From Larimichthys crocea (lineage: Eukaryota > Chordata > Actinopteri > Sciaenidae), in contig NW_020852928.1 in the NCBI RefSeq assembly GCF_000972845.2, forward strand, positions 1 through 64,000: a stretch of DNA of 64,000 nucleotides, in the 5' to 3' direction. Every line of letters starts with the position of its first letter. Positions within the stretch are counted from its first letter, which is position 1. Shown piece after piece: positions 55,001 to 64,000 of the stretch. The translations under genes and the position numbers were made by a program. The notes under the pieces are model-generated. The model saw only the letters and a list, made by a program, of their open reading frames with translations, did no database searches and was not told where the DNA came from.

Positions 55001-58000
55001 ATAATAAAGTCAAATTGTTTATATACATAAGTGGCCTAAATATTTTTTGAACATTATATTATTATACTGATTGATGATTATACCCTAAGATGTCGCATCA
55101 TAGTATCAAAAAAAGACAGTAATTAATGAGAGCGCACTGAAGACTTTTAATGAAGCCTTTGAAATGCTCCTGTCTGGAATTGTTGCTGCTGTTTGTGTGA
55201 AGAGCTGACCTTTCCAGGGATGAAGCAGCAGAGGTTTGAGTCGACGTATTTCATGAAGGTCATGTTGAGCAGAGAGAAGCGTCTCCACGGCAGCCAGTGT
55301 CAGCGTGACGGGCCAGTGAATGGTTTCTCCCTCCTGACTCTCGCCTGGAAACAGTTCACAACAGATTCAGGTCCTCTGCCTTATAACTGACAATTTGATT
55401 TAAAATGAACTTTACTGTCATTTCTGACTGATCGCTTTGAACAAAAAAATGAATAAAAAACACAACCATGCTTCTGTGAGCTTTAGTTGCCATGGCACCA
55501 TGTGGTTGGTTGGCAGCCAGTACAGTAGCCTGAACACGGTTTTTAGTATTTTTAGTACTTTTTCCAGGGGTTTTGAACCAAGCTCCATCTGTCGTGTGTG
55601 CAAACATGGACTGAACTACGAAGATGAGTGATTTGCTGTTTTTCTGTTATACATACACTTCATAATACATTGGGTGATGGCTCCTTGTTCACAACTTGAG
55701 AACAGCACATTAGCACTAGGCAGTGCTGGCATACTTTCTGTGGAACCCTTGCTGAAGAGAGGAGAAGGAAACAGGGATGTAGAGCTCAATAAGATGGAGG
55801 CGCTAACAGCTAACCAGGAGTGTAGCATCACACGTGGCTGAATTAACTCAGAGGACTCGCTAGTAACTCTGGACGGCTTTCAACTGTGAAAGCGGACAGC
55901 TGAAGACAGACAGACAGCTGAAGACAGACAGGAAAGCAGGGAGAGGGGGAACGACACACAGCAAAGGAGCACAGACCGGAGTCAGAACCGGGTCACTGCA
56001 GGAAGGACTCAGCCTTGATAGAGTGCACTCATCAAGGCACTCATCAGCTGAGCCACCAGGACACCAACATTTGATTTATCCAGGAGATATTTCTGATCCA
56101 CCTTGTTATGTGAGCTGCTGTAACAAGTGAATTTCTTCGGGTGGATCAATAAAGCCGTCTTGTCTTATTGTAATTCACAACACATTAGTCTGAATTGGTG
56201 GGTCACCCTAAACACTTCACCACCACTGTGCACAATTCAAAATACTAGAAGTCAATATTTGATCCAGCCTGTGTTTGTTAACAGTTTTCATAGACTAGTC
56301 ATTAGGAGTGATATTAAAAACCTTAAAAAAAATTAAATTGAGTCAGAATTCAAATGTTCATAAAGGTTGCCCAGAGCTCCATTCTTTGCCTCGTGTTTCT
56401 GATGACCACTGACCACAGATCAGCTTTTCCTTCACATGGCTTCACAATCTGCGACTCAAAGGATTCTTTCAGGCTTCATGCCAATCTTTCTCTTACTGTT
56501 GTGTTAGTACTATAAGAGCTTACAGTCTACACTGTGAGGTGCACAGCAGCATCCCATTCAGTGTGGAGAAGACTGAAGCTGCTCTGCTGGTTTGCTGCTG
56601 ACGTTCTGCTTTCACTACAGGGGGAGTGCAGACGTGTTGGAAGCTCAGAGCCAGCTTATTAGGTGCAGTCAGCTTTGTCTTGTCCATTTGTAACCTATTT
56701 ATGATTAATTTCATGGGGAAAGGAATATATAAAACACATCTTATCTTTTGATTTAAAAAACAAACTATATACATTCATTTTTTAAATCTTCTACTGATTT
56801 AATGCAATACCACCACTGACCACAAGGGGCCCACACATGGTTGATAAACAAACGTGCATGGCACCGTCAGCAGCAGCAGTTTTCTCCTGCAGAGCCTGTG
56901 TTGGTGTGATACTGACCTGGGCAGCTGGGCTTTGACTGTCTCTGGCACAGACTGTGGTACCGCTCCACCTTCAGGAAGCCCTGATTCAGGACACGCTGGC
57001 AGATCATGTCCATGCGCTTACAGACCTAGAGAAGAGGGATGAAAGGAAAAGAGATCAACAACAGGTCATCTGACATTCTAAAGGATTCTGTACATGTCTT
57101 CAGTAAGCTGAGAGCTGTCAGCTGCATGTCTCCTCTCTTTTTCAATTATGTTTCTGTGACTCAATGCAAACGTGTCAGGTGTGCTGATTAGAGGCCTGGT
57201 GACCCAAACAGGCCAAGGGGCCCCTTAGTAAGACTCTCTGTGTGAAGTGACTTAAAAAGATGGTTAGAAGGGGCTCTATAGCATGTCTGTGCCCAGGGGC
57301 CCATTGCACCTGCTCATGCAAAGCAAGGACGGCATGAAAGGCACAGTGAGGTTGACATCTTCGCATAATAAAAATAACCTATTAAAGAGGCACGACTCTG
57401 CACCAGTCCATGTGGCCTCATATGGAGTCTTCATGCATCCGTGCAGATTCAACCACCCCCCTGCTTAATCCTCCTGTTCCAAGTGGGTAGGAGAACTAGG
57501 TGGCCTCCATGTGCACAAAGAGGTCATCATTAGAAACACATGGGGAGTGTGGTGAGGTCATTGAGGTTCCTTTAGATACATATATTACAAAGTGTAATCA
57601 GGTAGATATTGTGTAAAACTACAGCTCATGGTAAATGTCACTGTTCCTTGTTCTGCATCGTGTTGCTGTGTTGTTGACTTTAGCTAGCTGTTCTGCATGC
57701 TAAAAAAAGCTAAGATTAGCCACGTGATGTCATTTCCCTTCTCAAACTTTAAACAAAAACATTACAGTGAACCAAAGCAGCAAACATCTTTATCTTCTTT
57801 CTCTGCTACGCTCTGTGGACCTTTGACTGGAACAAACATGGTGGCACAAGATGCCGACTCCGGTAGAGGACCCGCTCCACACGCAACATAAAAGGCTCAT
57901 TCTAAGAGAATAAAAAAATAATAATGTGTGTATAAATATTTTACTAACAAACTGCATGTTATATTCCATTTGTGCTGAAATGTGCACACTGAAGCGTCAT

Positions 58001-58269
58001 GTTCCTCTGCAGTGCAAACTGAATGACCAGCTAAGCTCAATAAACACAGTGACAGGCACAGAGCAGGAACGTACAGAGGAGACAGCTCGGTTCATCCTCC
58101 CTTCCTGTCCACACTGTGTGTGTGGTGTGTGTGTGTGTGTGTGTCGTTATTCCAGCCTCTGCTGAGCTCGGCTGTCCTGCTAATTAGATAACAGCACAAT
58201 AAGCAGTGCGGGCCACGGCTGCACTGAGACTGCTGCACGGACGTTCAACGGCGGCTTTAAAACACCAGC

Positions 58270-58303
<34 letters not shown>

Positions 58304-58387
58304 AATAATATATATATATATATATATAAAATAATACATACATACATACATACAATACATACATACATACATACATAATATATATAG

Positions 58388-58418
<31 letters not shown>

Positions 58419-58744
58419 ACATATATATATATATATATATATATATAGATANNNNNNNNNNTATATATATATAAATGAAGTGAAGCAGTGTCCACAGATA
58501 AGCAGTGCATGGAGCTAACGTTAGCTTTGTTCCCTTCCTAGCTGCCTTGTTTGTGTCTCCTTACCGCGCGCAGCAGGCTGATCTCGTCGTAGGACAGAAA
58601 GTTGAGGATAGTCTCGATGGCCACGATGGGCAGTCCCAGCAGCGGGTTGTTCTGGTCCGGCGGAGGTGTTGTCTGTCTCGGTGACACCGAGTCTGAGTCC
58701 AACGACCCAGCACATCCATCAACTCTGTCTACGACGGCCGCCAT
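40185..58744 (-). CDS. FBXO28: F-box protein 28, 5 exons (using clean copy)
   Basis: FBXO28 is the substrate-binding subunit of a nuclear SCF ubiquitin ligase, reported to act on MYC. Minus-strand exons are 58,744-58,565, 47,768-47,659, 46,067-45,929, 44,260-44,065 and 40,702-40,185. They total 1,143 nt, giving 380 residues plus stop; human is 368. The start MAAVVDRVDG overlaps a YY1-type site. The F-box spans the exon 1/2 junction (LPIVAIETILNFLSYDEISL, then CKRMD). Exons 3-4 are highly conserved (NMTFMKYVDSNLCCFIPGK; ALRDIS-type helices). Exon 5 encodes a glutamine-rich coiled coil (about 233-300), a Ser/Thr/Ala-rich stretch and a basic tail (KRTRK, KRLRSKK). Splice sites and phases agree throughout. 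Exons 2-5 occur a second time, damaged, between this set and exon 1. Confidence 0.94.
41692..43447. mobile_element. hAT-type element (outer), interrupted
   Basis: The ends TAGGGCTGCAACAACGA (left) and TTAGTTGCAGCCCTA (right, 43,433-43,447) are inverted repeats typical of teleost hAT elements. Flanking 8-bp duplications AGATTGTT (41,684-41,691) and ATATTGTT (43,448-43,455) differ at one base. A second hAT element is inserted inside. No intact transposase is seen; the minus-strand ORF at 41,927-42,277 has no motif I recognise. It lies in FBXO28 intron 4. Confidence 0.85.
42474..43342. mobile_element. hAT-type element (inner, nested), 869 bp
   Basis: The ends are TAGGGCTGCACGATAT and, inverted, TAGGGGTGGGCGATAT. 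A perfect 8-bp target duplication, GTTGGAAA, lies at 42,466-42,473 and 43,343-43,350. ATCGATAT-rich subterminal sequence is present at both ends. The interior holds a minus-strand open stretch that may be a remnant of a BED-finger transposase N-terminus (LVPKKN), but this is weak. It inserted into the outer hAT element and is therefore younger. Confidence 0.9.
44381..45474 (+). mobile_element. Tc1/IS630-like element with transposase N-terminus
   Basis: Terminal inverted repeats of 24 bp with one mismatch share the core TTTCTCAATTGCTAAAACAC (44,381-44,404 and 45,451-45,474). Inside, 44,758-45,051 encodes a run of Arg/Gly/Gln repeats followed by a helix-turn-helix-like stretch (HGLTMREAGLRVQ, then RFSVSSIVRTF), as in the N-terminus of Tc1/IS630-family transposases. 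The catalytic DDE part is absent, so the element is non-autonomous. No TA duplication was identified. It lies in FBXO28 intron 3. Confidence 0.75.
46625..46797 (-). mobile_element. tRNA-derived SINE remnant
   Basis: On the minus strand it shows A box-like GTGGCTCAGCTGATGAG and B box-like CGGTTCTGACTCC. It continues GTGTGTCGTTCCCCCTCTCC and TCTTCAGCTGTCTG, which is the family of the elements at 9,811 and 18,619 but more diverged. The same copy recurs in the distal duplicate near 55,885-56,070. Confidence 0.7.
48877..48901 (+). repeat. GT microsatellite
   Basis: About 12 GT units in FBXO28 intron 1. The counterpart in the distal copy at about 58,114-58,143 has an extra G. Confidence 0.85.
49025..49075 (+). 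repeat. CA microsatellite at end of proximal copy
   Basis: About 16 CA units followed by ATACATATATAT. This is where the proximal duplicate stops matching the distal one. Confidence 0.9.
51015..52752. mobile_element. Distal-copy counterpart of the nested hAT pair
   Basis: The outer element (51,015-52,752) and inner element (51,795-52,649) match 41,692-43,447 and 42,474-43,342. The flanking GTTGGAAA duplication is present here too. They were copied along with the segment and are not independent insertions. Confidence 0.88.
53664..54752 (+). mobile_element. Distal-copy counterpart of the Tc1/IS630-like element
   Basis: Same terminal TTTCTCAATTGC sequence and same RGRQ-rich to HGLTMREAGL open stretch as at 44,381-45,474, with small insertions and deletions. 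Copied with the segment. Confidence 0.75.
58268..58475. repeat. CA and AT/CATA low-complexity tract with N gap
   Basis: A CA repeat is followed by about 170 bp of TA, ATAC and TATA repeats that include ten N bases at 58,452-58,461. This is the boundary between the distal duplicate and FBXO28 exon 1, and it is a genuine assembly gap of unstated true size. Confidence 0.97.
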
Positions 58745-58780
58745 CTTGCTTTGCTAAGGAGGAGGCGGAAGTGACGTTTC
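58737..58780 (-). promoter_or_regulatory. FBXO28: FBXO28 core promoter: YY1 and ETS/CRE sites
   Basis: The start codon lies within CAAGATGGCGGC on the minus strand, a strong YY1-type match. About 20 bp upstream is CGGAAGTGACGT (plus-strand 58,766-58,777), a composite ETS and CRE half-site typical of TATA-less housekeeping promoters. Transcription start is inferred to be close by. Confidence 0.6.
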
Positions 58781-58789
58781 CAAAAGGGG

Positions 58790-59770
58790 CCAGCGTGAGC
58801 GTGCCATTTGACAAAATAAAATGACAGAAGAAGAGTGAGGAGTGATGGAGGAAAAACATCAGAAAGGGTTGATTCTGTTCTAACTAAGTTACACGTGGTG
58901 AATGATTTATCAGATTCAACTAACAAAGCATTTATTAATCTTCAAATGATCTGAACAACCTTTTGGTTGCCAGGTTGTAGAAGAGCATCCTCCAGCATCC
59001 CACTTTTACTTTTAGCAGTTCATCATGAAGAGCCTGCCAGTGGAACATTTGACATCTGACCTCCTGGACCAGAACTCACAGATGCACACATGGATTAATG
59101 TCAATACACAGACTAACAGTTCCCTAAATTGCTGTTTTTCTGGACATTTTGCATCATGACTCAGTTTGCACAACCTCTATACAGATAATGCTGTGACTTT
59201 CATTCATGTTCTGCAGCCTAAAGAACAGAATAGAATAGAATAGATACTTTATAAATCCCTCAAGGGGAAATTATCTGTCAAGAACCCGCACTTGTTCCAT
59301 TTGCAGTGGACACCGCAAAAGGTGCCCACTTGGGTGCCACCTATGGTAGATAAAAGACTTTACAGTGCCCTCTATGGTGCTCTACCAGTGGAGAGAACAT
59401 GAACAACCCTCTGAGGTGCAAACATAGATTGGAATAGAACTGAAGGGTTTGGTGTGTGTGAGTGTTACTGAAGTGATTTCTGGCTCATTTTAAGAAAACT
59501 GCCTTTAAACATATGTACTGTAACGTTACATAGATTAGATTAACATTGCAGATGAAATGTGTGTTTTGGTCATGTTTTCCACTGAAGTCTGAAAAGAGAC
59601 ATTGTTGTTTGCCATGTGCGCAAACATGCTATGTGTAACAATGTGTGGGACATACAGTATGTGTGCATACAATAAAAAGGAGGTAGCGCTGTATTCATAT
59701 TGCTTTCATGTATGGACCTGTGGCAGTGGCAGCAGAAAAAGAGGCGGCCATGTAGATATTACTGGTGATG
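58790..59770. other. FBXO28-POLR1C intergenic, no gene recognised
   Basis: There is a short retroelement-tail remnant at about 59,222-59,280 (TAGAATAGAATAG, then CTCAAGGGGAAATT). The remainder is unique AT-rich sequence without recognisable exons. Confidence 0.6.
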
Positions 59771-59772
59771 AT

Positions 59773-59778
59773 TTTATT
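59773..59778 (-). terminator. POLR1C: Candidate POLR1C polyadenylation signal
   Basis: A minus-strand AATAAA lies about 265 bp downstream of the stop codon and is the closest canonical hexamer. Use is inferred. Confidence 0.5.
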
Positions 59779-60041
59779 AAACTTAGCATGTTTTTTTAAG
59801 GAGGACTCAGCTCACCTCAACAAGAATAGGATCCAAAACATTAGAGACAGCTTTATATACATACTTACAGGCAAGTCTACCAACCATGACCAAAACTGAT
59901 TCGCAAAATCTGAAGATTCATAGGTTTGATCAGCACAGCCGAGTTTTTAACAGAGCCAATCCACCATAGTGTCAATTCAAGCCCTGATAGGCTATTTCAA
60001 TGTCAGATCCTTTGTGGGGGGTCTGAGCATGCTCAGTCATT

Positions 60042-62932
60042 TCATTTCACTTCATTCATGTCGGAGTCCAGTTCATTGAGAAACCTCTGACACTTGGCCA
60101 TGAGGACTTTGATGGCCTCTGTGACAAGGACTTCTGGTGGGAGGATGCCAGTCGACTCCACGGTAACTGTGAGAGAGGAGAGAAGAGATCCATCAACTGA
60201 CACAGACTAACTGATGGAACTTAAACAAAGTCACCTCTGATTTTTATTACGGTTTTCATTATTTGAGATTATTTGAGTGTGAATGCTGTTTTTTAAGGGT
60301 TTATGAACATACAGATGAAATGGTCTCGCAGTCTTCCGAGCTTCACCACATTCTTCAGGTCATCGTGTCGGAGGACTTCCCTGCTGCATGTATCCAGACG
60401 GCTATTTACTACTTTAGCAACCTTTTTCCCTGAGGTGGACAACACAACACAACATACAATTATATCCCAACATCCTAATCATCCTAATATCCATCCAATT
60501 TTGTTTGGGCACTGCTGAACTGTCATAAATGATGAAATGTTGAGGATTTAGGATGCTAACAGGATGGTTATCCATCACTGAATCTTTCTTTAATATATAA
60601 TAGCAGTTAGATGAGTCTTACCATTAACATCTTCCAGCTCTATAACACCTCGTGAGAAGCAGCGTTTTAAGCGTTCTGCCTTCTCACCCTCCACCGTCTC
60701 CATCAGGGTGATCTCTGGGAGGAGGCGGTAGCTGGCTGTGGCCACCGGAGAGAACTTAGCATGGTCCTTACCTGAACAGAGAACATGCTTTAATATCAGG
60801 AAAGAAAATAAACTAAGCTCAAAAAGTCAGGAAATTTGTGTGATCAGCAGCAGAGCTGAGTTTGTGGGCAGAGCCCATGAAAAATTTGCCAAATCTTCTC
60901 TGACAACGTCAACTTTGCTGTTGACTCTCGTTTGGTGGATTGGGTAATTGAAGTCTAAAGAAACAAGACATATTGGCAATTTAAAAATTTATGAATTTAA
61001 CAAACAGAAGCCTCAGTAGCGTGTGAAAGAAACACACACAGCCACAACAGCCTGGCACCTCTTCCTCATGCTGGTCACCAGCCTGGTCACACACTGCTGT
61101 GGGATGGCATCCCATTCTACAGCATTTGTCACCAAAGTCAGCCAACATGGTTGTGTTGGTCACTCTGGAACGAACAGCATGCCCAAGCTGATCCTACAAG
61201 TGTTCCTGTTGACAGGCCTTTCCATCCTCTCCACTGCCAAATTCTGGAGGTAGTCTCTGATAAACGCCGCTCTGTGGGGGCGAGCCTTGTCATCTTGGAG
61301 GATAGAGTTTGGTCCCAGACTGTAGAGATATGGGATTGCCACTGGTTGCAGAATTTCATCGTGATCTCTCTCTGGAACGAGATTACCTCCAATGATGACT
61401 GAGGAAGATGTCGCCCCACACCATCACACTGCCTCCACCAAAAGATGTTACTCTATCGGTGCAGCAATCAGCAAAGCATTCTCCGCATCTTCTCCACGCG
61501 CCGTAGGTAGAATCTGGACTCACTGCTGAACATAACATTCCTCCACATGTTCAGGTTCCAATGCACATGTTGCAGACATCTCAAGAAGCTCAAAACAAGT
61601 CAATAGCAACAGCAAAGAAAAGCGGTTTGGCGTTGTCAGAGAAAATTTGCCAATTTTCATGGGCATAACCCACATACTCAGCTCTGCTGCTCAAATGTGG
61701 CTCCATTTAAAAGAGAAATAATCAGACTTCCCAATGGTTGAAGATTTAATGCCCAATAGCATTGTTACAACAAATCTACCAAACACAAATGTGTGTAGTT
61801 TATTACCATCTGAACTGATCACATGACCAAAGCACAGGTGGTACAGACACTAAAGCTCTTACCAATTCCTTTTACACAGTGCATGATAATGTCCAGCTCC
61901 TGTCCCGGTCGTAGCTGAGCTATCAGGATGTCATCATGTACCGGCCCGATGATGGAGTCTGCAAACACGTCTGCCTGGTTCCCAATGGGGACCCACTTTA
62001 TGTCTTTGGAATAAACTGAGACGAGACGCACAGGACATCACTAATCAATTAATCAATCTGCAAACAACACAAGTAATATGTGTTCATTTGGTGTCACCTG
62101 AAACCTACCCATGTGGTTCAGATACAGCTCTCGTGGGTCAGACGAGTCTTTGCTGGCTCTGGGGTTCCTGCTGCATTTAATCTTCAGCTGGAGTTGAATT
62201 GTGTCTATTTCTGAACCCTCCTCCTCTGCAGCCTCTTCACCTGGAATAAATATAACCAAACACGTTCAGTGAAAAAACTGTGTACATAACTATGGTTATA
62301 CAAGTTCAACAATGTTGAAATCAGGGAGTCCAACTTTCTAAAAAGTTAGAATCGGTCAAGAAAATTCAATCAGTGCAATCATTGCAGGTCATATAAACGT
62401 AGAGAACCTGACAAATCATTAACATTTCCCTGCTTCCCTACTGGTCAGCAACCGAAATGATCGAATCACATACAGAATAAATGAGGACTTCATTCTTCTG
62501 CTGTCCGACTCTTTTTCAGGTTGAAGCTAGAGGTCGTCTACACAAATTTATGTTTATGTGTTTATGTTTAATACTGTACATGGTCCCATTGAATAAATAA
62601 ATAAATGAATGAAATAAATTAATTAGACATGACATGACAGAAACTGGCTTCTGCACACTCAACAACAATGACAGAGACAACAGAACAATCTTTAAATGTA
62701 ATCACTCACCAACCTTTAATGCTACAGCTAATAAGATCCCTGAAGAGAACAAAAAGCAGTGTGTGTGTGCGTGTGAGTTTCACCACTGTGTAGCCTTACC
62801 AGTATTTCTGTACTCAAACAGACGAGGGTCAGCTTTGATGGGGATGAGGCCTAATCTGTGGGCCAGGACTTCATCCTGGACGATGGATGTGTTGTTATAG
62901 ATGAACACCTTCTCTATAGCCATGGTGGGCAC
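60042..62932 (-). CDS. POLR1C: RNA polymerase I/III subunit RPAC1, last 6 exons
   Basis: POLR1C (RPAC1/AC40) is the alpha-like assembly subunit shared by RNA polymerases I and III, pairing with POLR1D. Six minus-strand exons are visible: 62,932-62,800, 62,240-62,109, 62,015-61,863, 60,771-60,622, 60,429-60,313 and 60,166-60,042 (stop TGA). All phases agree, giving 269 codons. Conserved stretches include [72 protein letters not shown] and [12 protein letters not shown]. The human protein has 346 residues, so about 80 N-terminal residues lie in exons beyond base 64,000; none was recognised between 62,933 and 64,000. The third intron shown here contains a Tc1 element. The visible part is undamaged. 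Confidence 0.95.
60846..61692 (-). mobile_element. Tc1-type transposon, internally deleted and decayed
   Basis: Inverted termini of about 62 bp face each other (60,846-60,909 and 61,631-61,692; core AGCAGCAGAGCTGAG and TCTCTGACAACG). Between them the minus strand reads as the C-terminal half of a Tc1 transposase, with the [18 protein letters not shown] catalytic segment and a downstream region in shifted frames with stops. At about 850 bp it is shorter than a complete Tc1 element and lacks the N-terminal DNA-binding part. It lies in a POLR1C intron. Confidence 0.88.
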
Positions 62933-64000
62933 CTACAAAAACAAAGATAAATCAAAGCTCCTAAAATGAAAAACTCTAAACTTTTTTCTCTTAAAAACTG
63001 CACAGATAAACAAAATTGAGAATGTCTTCTCATGAGGTGTCATATATGTATTTAAGTATATAAGTTGTTACACTGATGCAATGTTTCTCCAATATGTATC
63101 AAACAGAAGTGCAGTGTTGCTGCTAAATGTTAAGCACTGCTGCTATAGAAAATATGTCCACAAACGCAATAAACTTGACATCTCAACTTTACGCAGCCAG
63201 AGTAGTTTTATTTATCCAAAGCCACTGGCTAGCAACTGGCAGCAACGAAGGTTCCACTATCTACTTATTACAATGAAGAGACACAGAACAGCTCAAAGTT
63301 CAGCAAGTCCGATTTATCGGAGGAGGAACTCTTTGTCTTAATGAAAAGTCTATAGCTGACTGCACAGTCAAAGAGACACAACACATAAAGGAGCACTAAA
63401 ATATTAAATTCCACTCTGTGCCAGATCATACACACAAAAAGTGCTGAGTCGCTGTAGCGTTACATCATTTCAATAATCTCAACAATTTGAAAAAGCATGA
63501 CTTGTCCCATCAGTATTGTTGTATTGGGGGAGACGGATCAAATGGTTTAAACATGAAACTGCTGTAGTGAGTTTTTATGTGTAACAATAGTCATTTGTTT
63601 GCCCTAATCTAAATCTGACTCTAATTCATTGAATGTTAAACTCTCATTCCAGCGCAGGTGACTGTTCGACTCTCAGTGAAAGGTACTGTAGGCCTTTCGA
63701 TTTGCTTTGGTGTGTTTGTAATTCACTATAATGTTAAAAATTCAACAGGTCCATTAAACAGTTAACAGAGGTTCAAATATATTTCAACGTGTGCAGGCTA
63801 TTTTATTTTTAAATGACTATTTGAATGTCATCTTTGGAAAATGTTGACAGACAAAATATTTCCAAAATGTGATCACTGTTCATCTCTGTGCATGTACCTC
63901 GTTAGTCAAACTATACAATTTGGAACTTTCTGACAAGTTTGGAGAACTGGCTGGTGAGGAAAAGAAAGGTGGATGATGCTCCTGATGACGCTGAGGCTAG
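62933..64000. other. POLR1C intron, nothing further recognised
   Basis: AT-rich sequence without a recognisable exon on either strand. It is presumably the intron leading to the 5' exons of POLR1C outside the window. Confidence 0.6.

Larger units (their letters stand above)
49517..57025 (-). pseudogene. FBXO28: Second set of FBXO28 exons 2-5, frameshifted
   Basis: Copies of exon 5 (50,030-49,517, 514 vs 518 nt), exon 4 (53,558-53,360, 199 vs 196), exon 3 (55,344-55,210, 135 vs 139) and exon 2 (57,025-56,917, 109 vs 110) lie in the same order. Every one has at least one frame-changing insertion or deletion. Examples are the loss of one T in exon 2 near 56,936, two 2-base losses in exon 3, three single-base gains in exon 4, and many in exon 5. 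Splice dinucleotides remain. No exon 1 belongs to this set apart from the single one at 58.6 kb. It is either an assembly duplicate or a very young, dead partial duplication; I favour the former. Confidence 0.85.
49190..58300 (+). repeat. Duplicated 9.2-kb segment, distal (error-laden) copy
   Basis: It matches 39,858-49,060 throughout with the same order of exons and transposons. The coordinate offset falls from 9,332 (40,185 vs 49,517) to about 9,257 at exon 2 and about 9,240 near the GT repeat, a net loss of about 90 bases. Differences are mainly one- or two-base insertions and deletions, often in homopolymers; substitutions are few. This profile resembles uncorrected long-read sequence more than evolutionary decay. 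Confidence 0.95.

Noticed and set aside
49280..58165. A second functional FBXO28 paralogue
   Set aside because: Every exon copy is frameshifted, and copied transposons and target duplications show it is the same locus sequenced twice or a very recent dead copy.

Overview
The window is vertebrate nuclear DNA, most likely from a percomorph-type ray-finned fish. It has short exons with GT-AG introns, dense CA/GT microsatellites, tRNA-derived SINEs, hAT and Tc1 elements, and four conserved vertebrate genes. No prokaryotic features are present. Everything here was read by eye; no database was searched.

Layout. Bases 1-6,700 are gene-free and dominated by a 42-bp minisatellite. It occurs in blocks of both orientations and is interrupted by a decayed endogenous retrovirus envelope fragment (about 2.17-2.87 kb). 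NVL, a nucleolar AAA-ATPase, lies on the + strand at about 7.2-23.1 kb. One noncoding and 24 coding exons were reconstructed, and all splice phases agree to give 880 codons. A repeat-rich intergenic stretch follows, with a 994-bp foldback transposon at 26.4-27.4 kb flanked by an 8-bp target duplication. DEGS1, the sphingolipid delta4-desaturase, is on the - strand at 28.4-35.2 kb (three coding exons, 323 codons). FBXO28, an F-box protein, is on the - strand at 40.2-58.7 kb. POLR1C, a subunit shared by RNA polymerases I and III, is on the - strand at 60.0-62.9 kb; its 5' exons lie beyond the window.

The most conspicuous anomaly is in FBXO28. About 9.2 kb carrying exons 2-5 is present twice in tandem (39.86-49.06 and 49.19-58.30 kb). 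The distal copy has single-base insertions and deletions in every exon and introns alike, and it abuts an AT-repeat with a 10-N gap. An unpolished haplotype or gap-fill sequence left in the assembly is the likeliest explanation. A true gene consists of exon 1 (58.6 kb) plus the clean copy.

The genes do not form a pathway. NVL (60S ribosome biogenesis) and POLR1C (rRNA, 5S and tRNA transcription) both serve ribosome production. NVL, DEGS1 and FBXO28 are neighbours in human 1q42 as well, so that block is conserved synteny. I found no convincing new biological system. The strongest leads are the inverted higher-order minisatellite, the foldback element, two perfect stem-loops, and long GT tracts that form NVL 3' splice sites.
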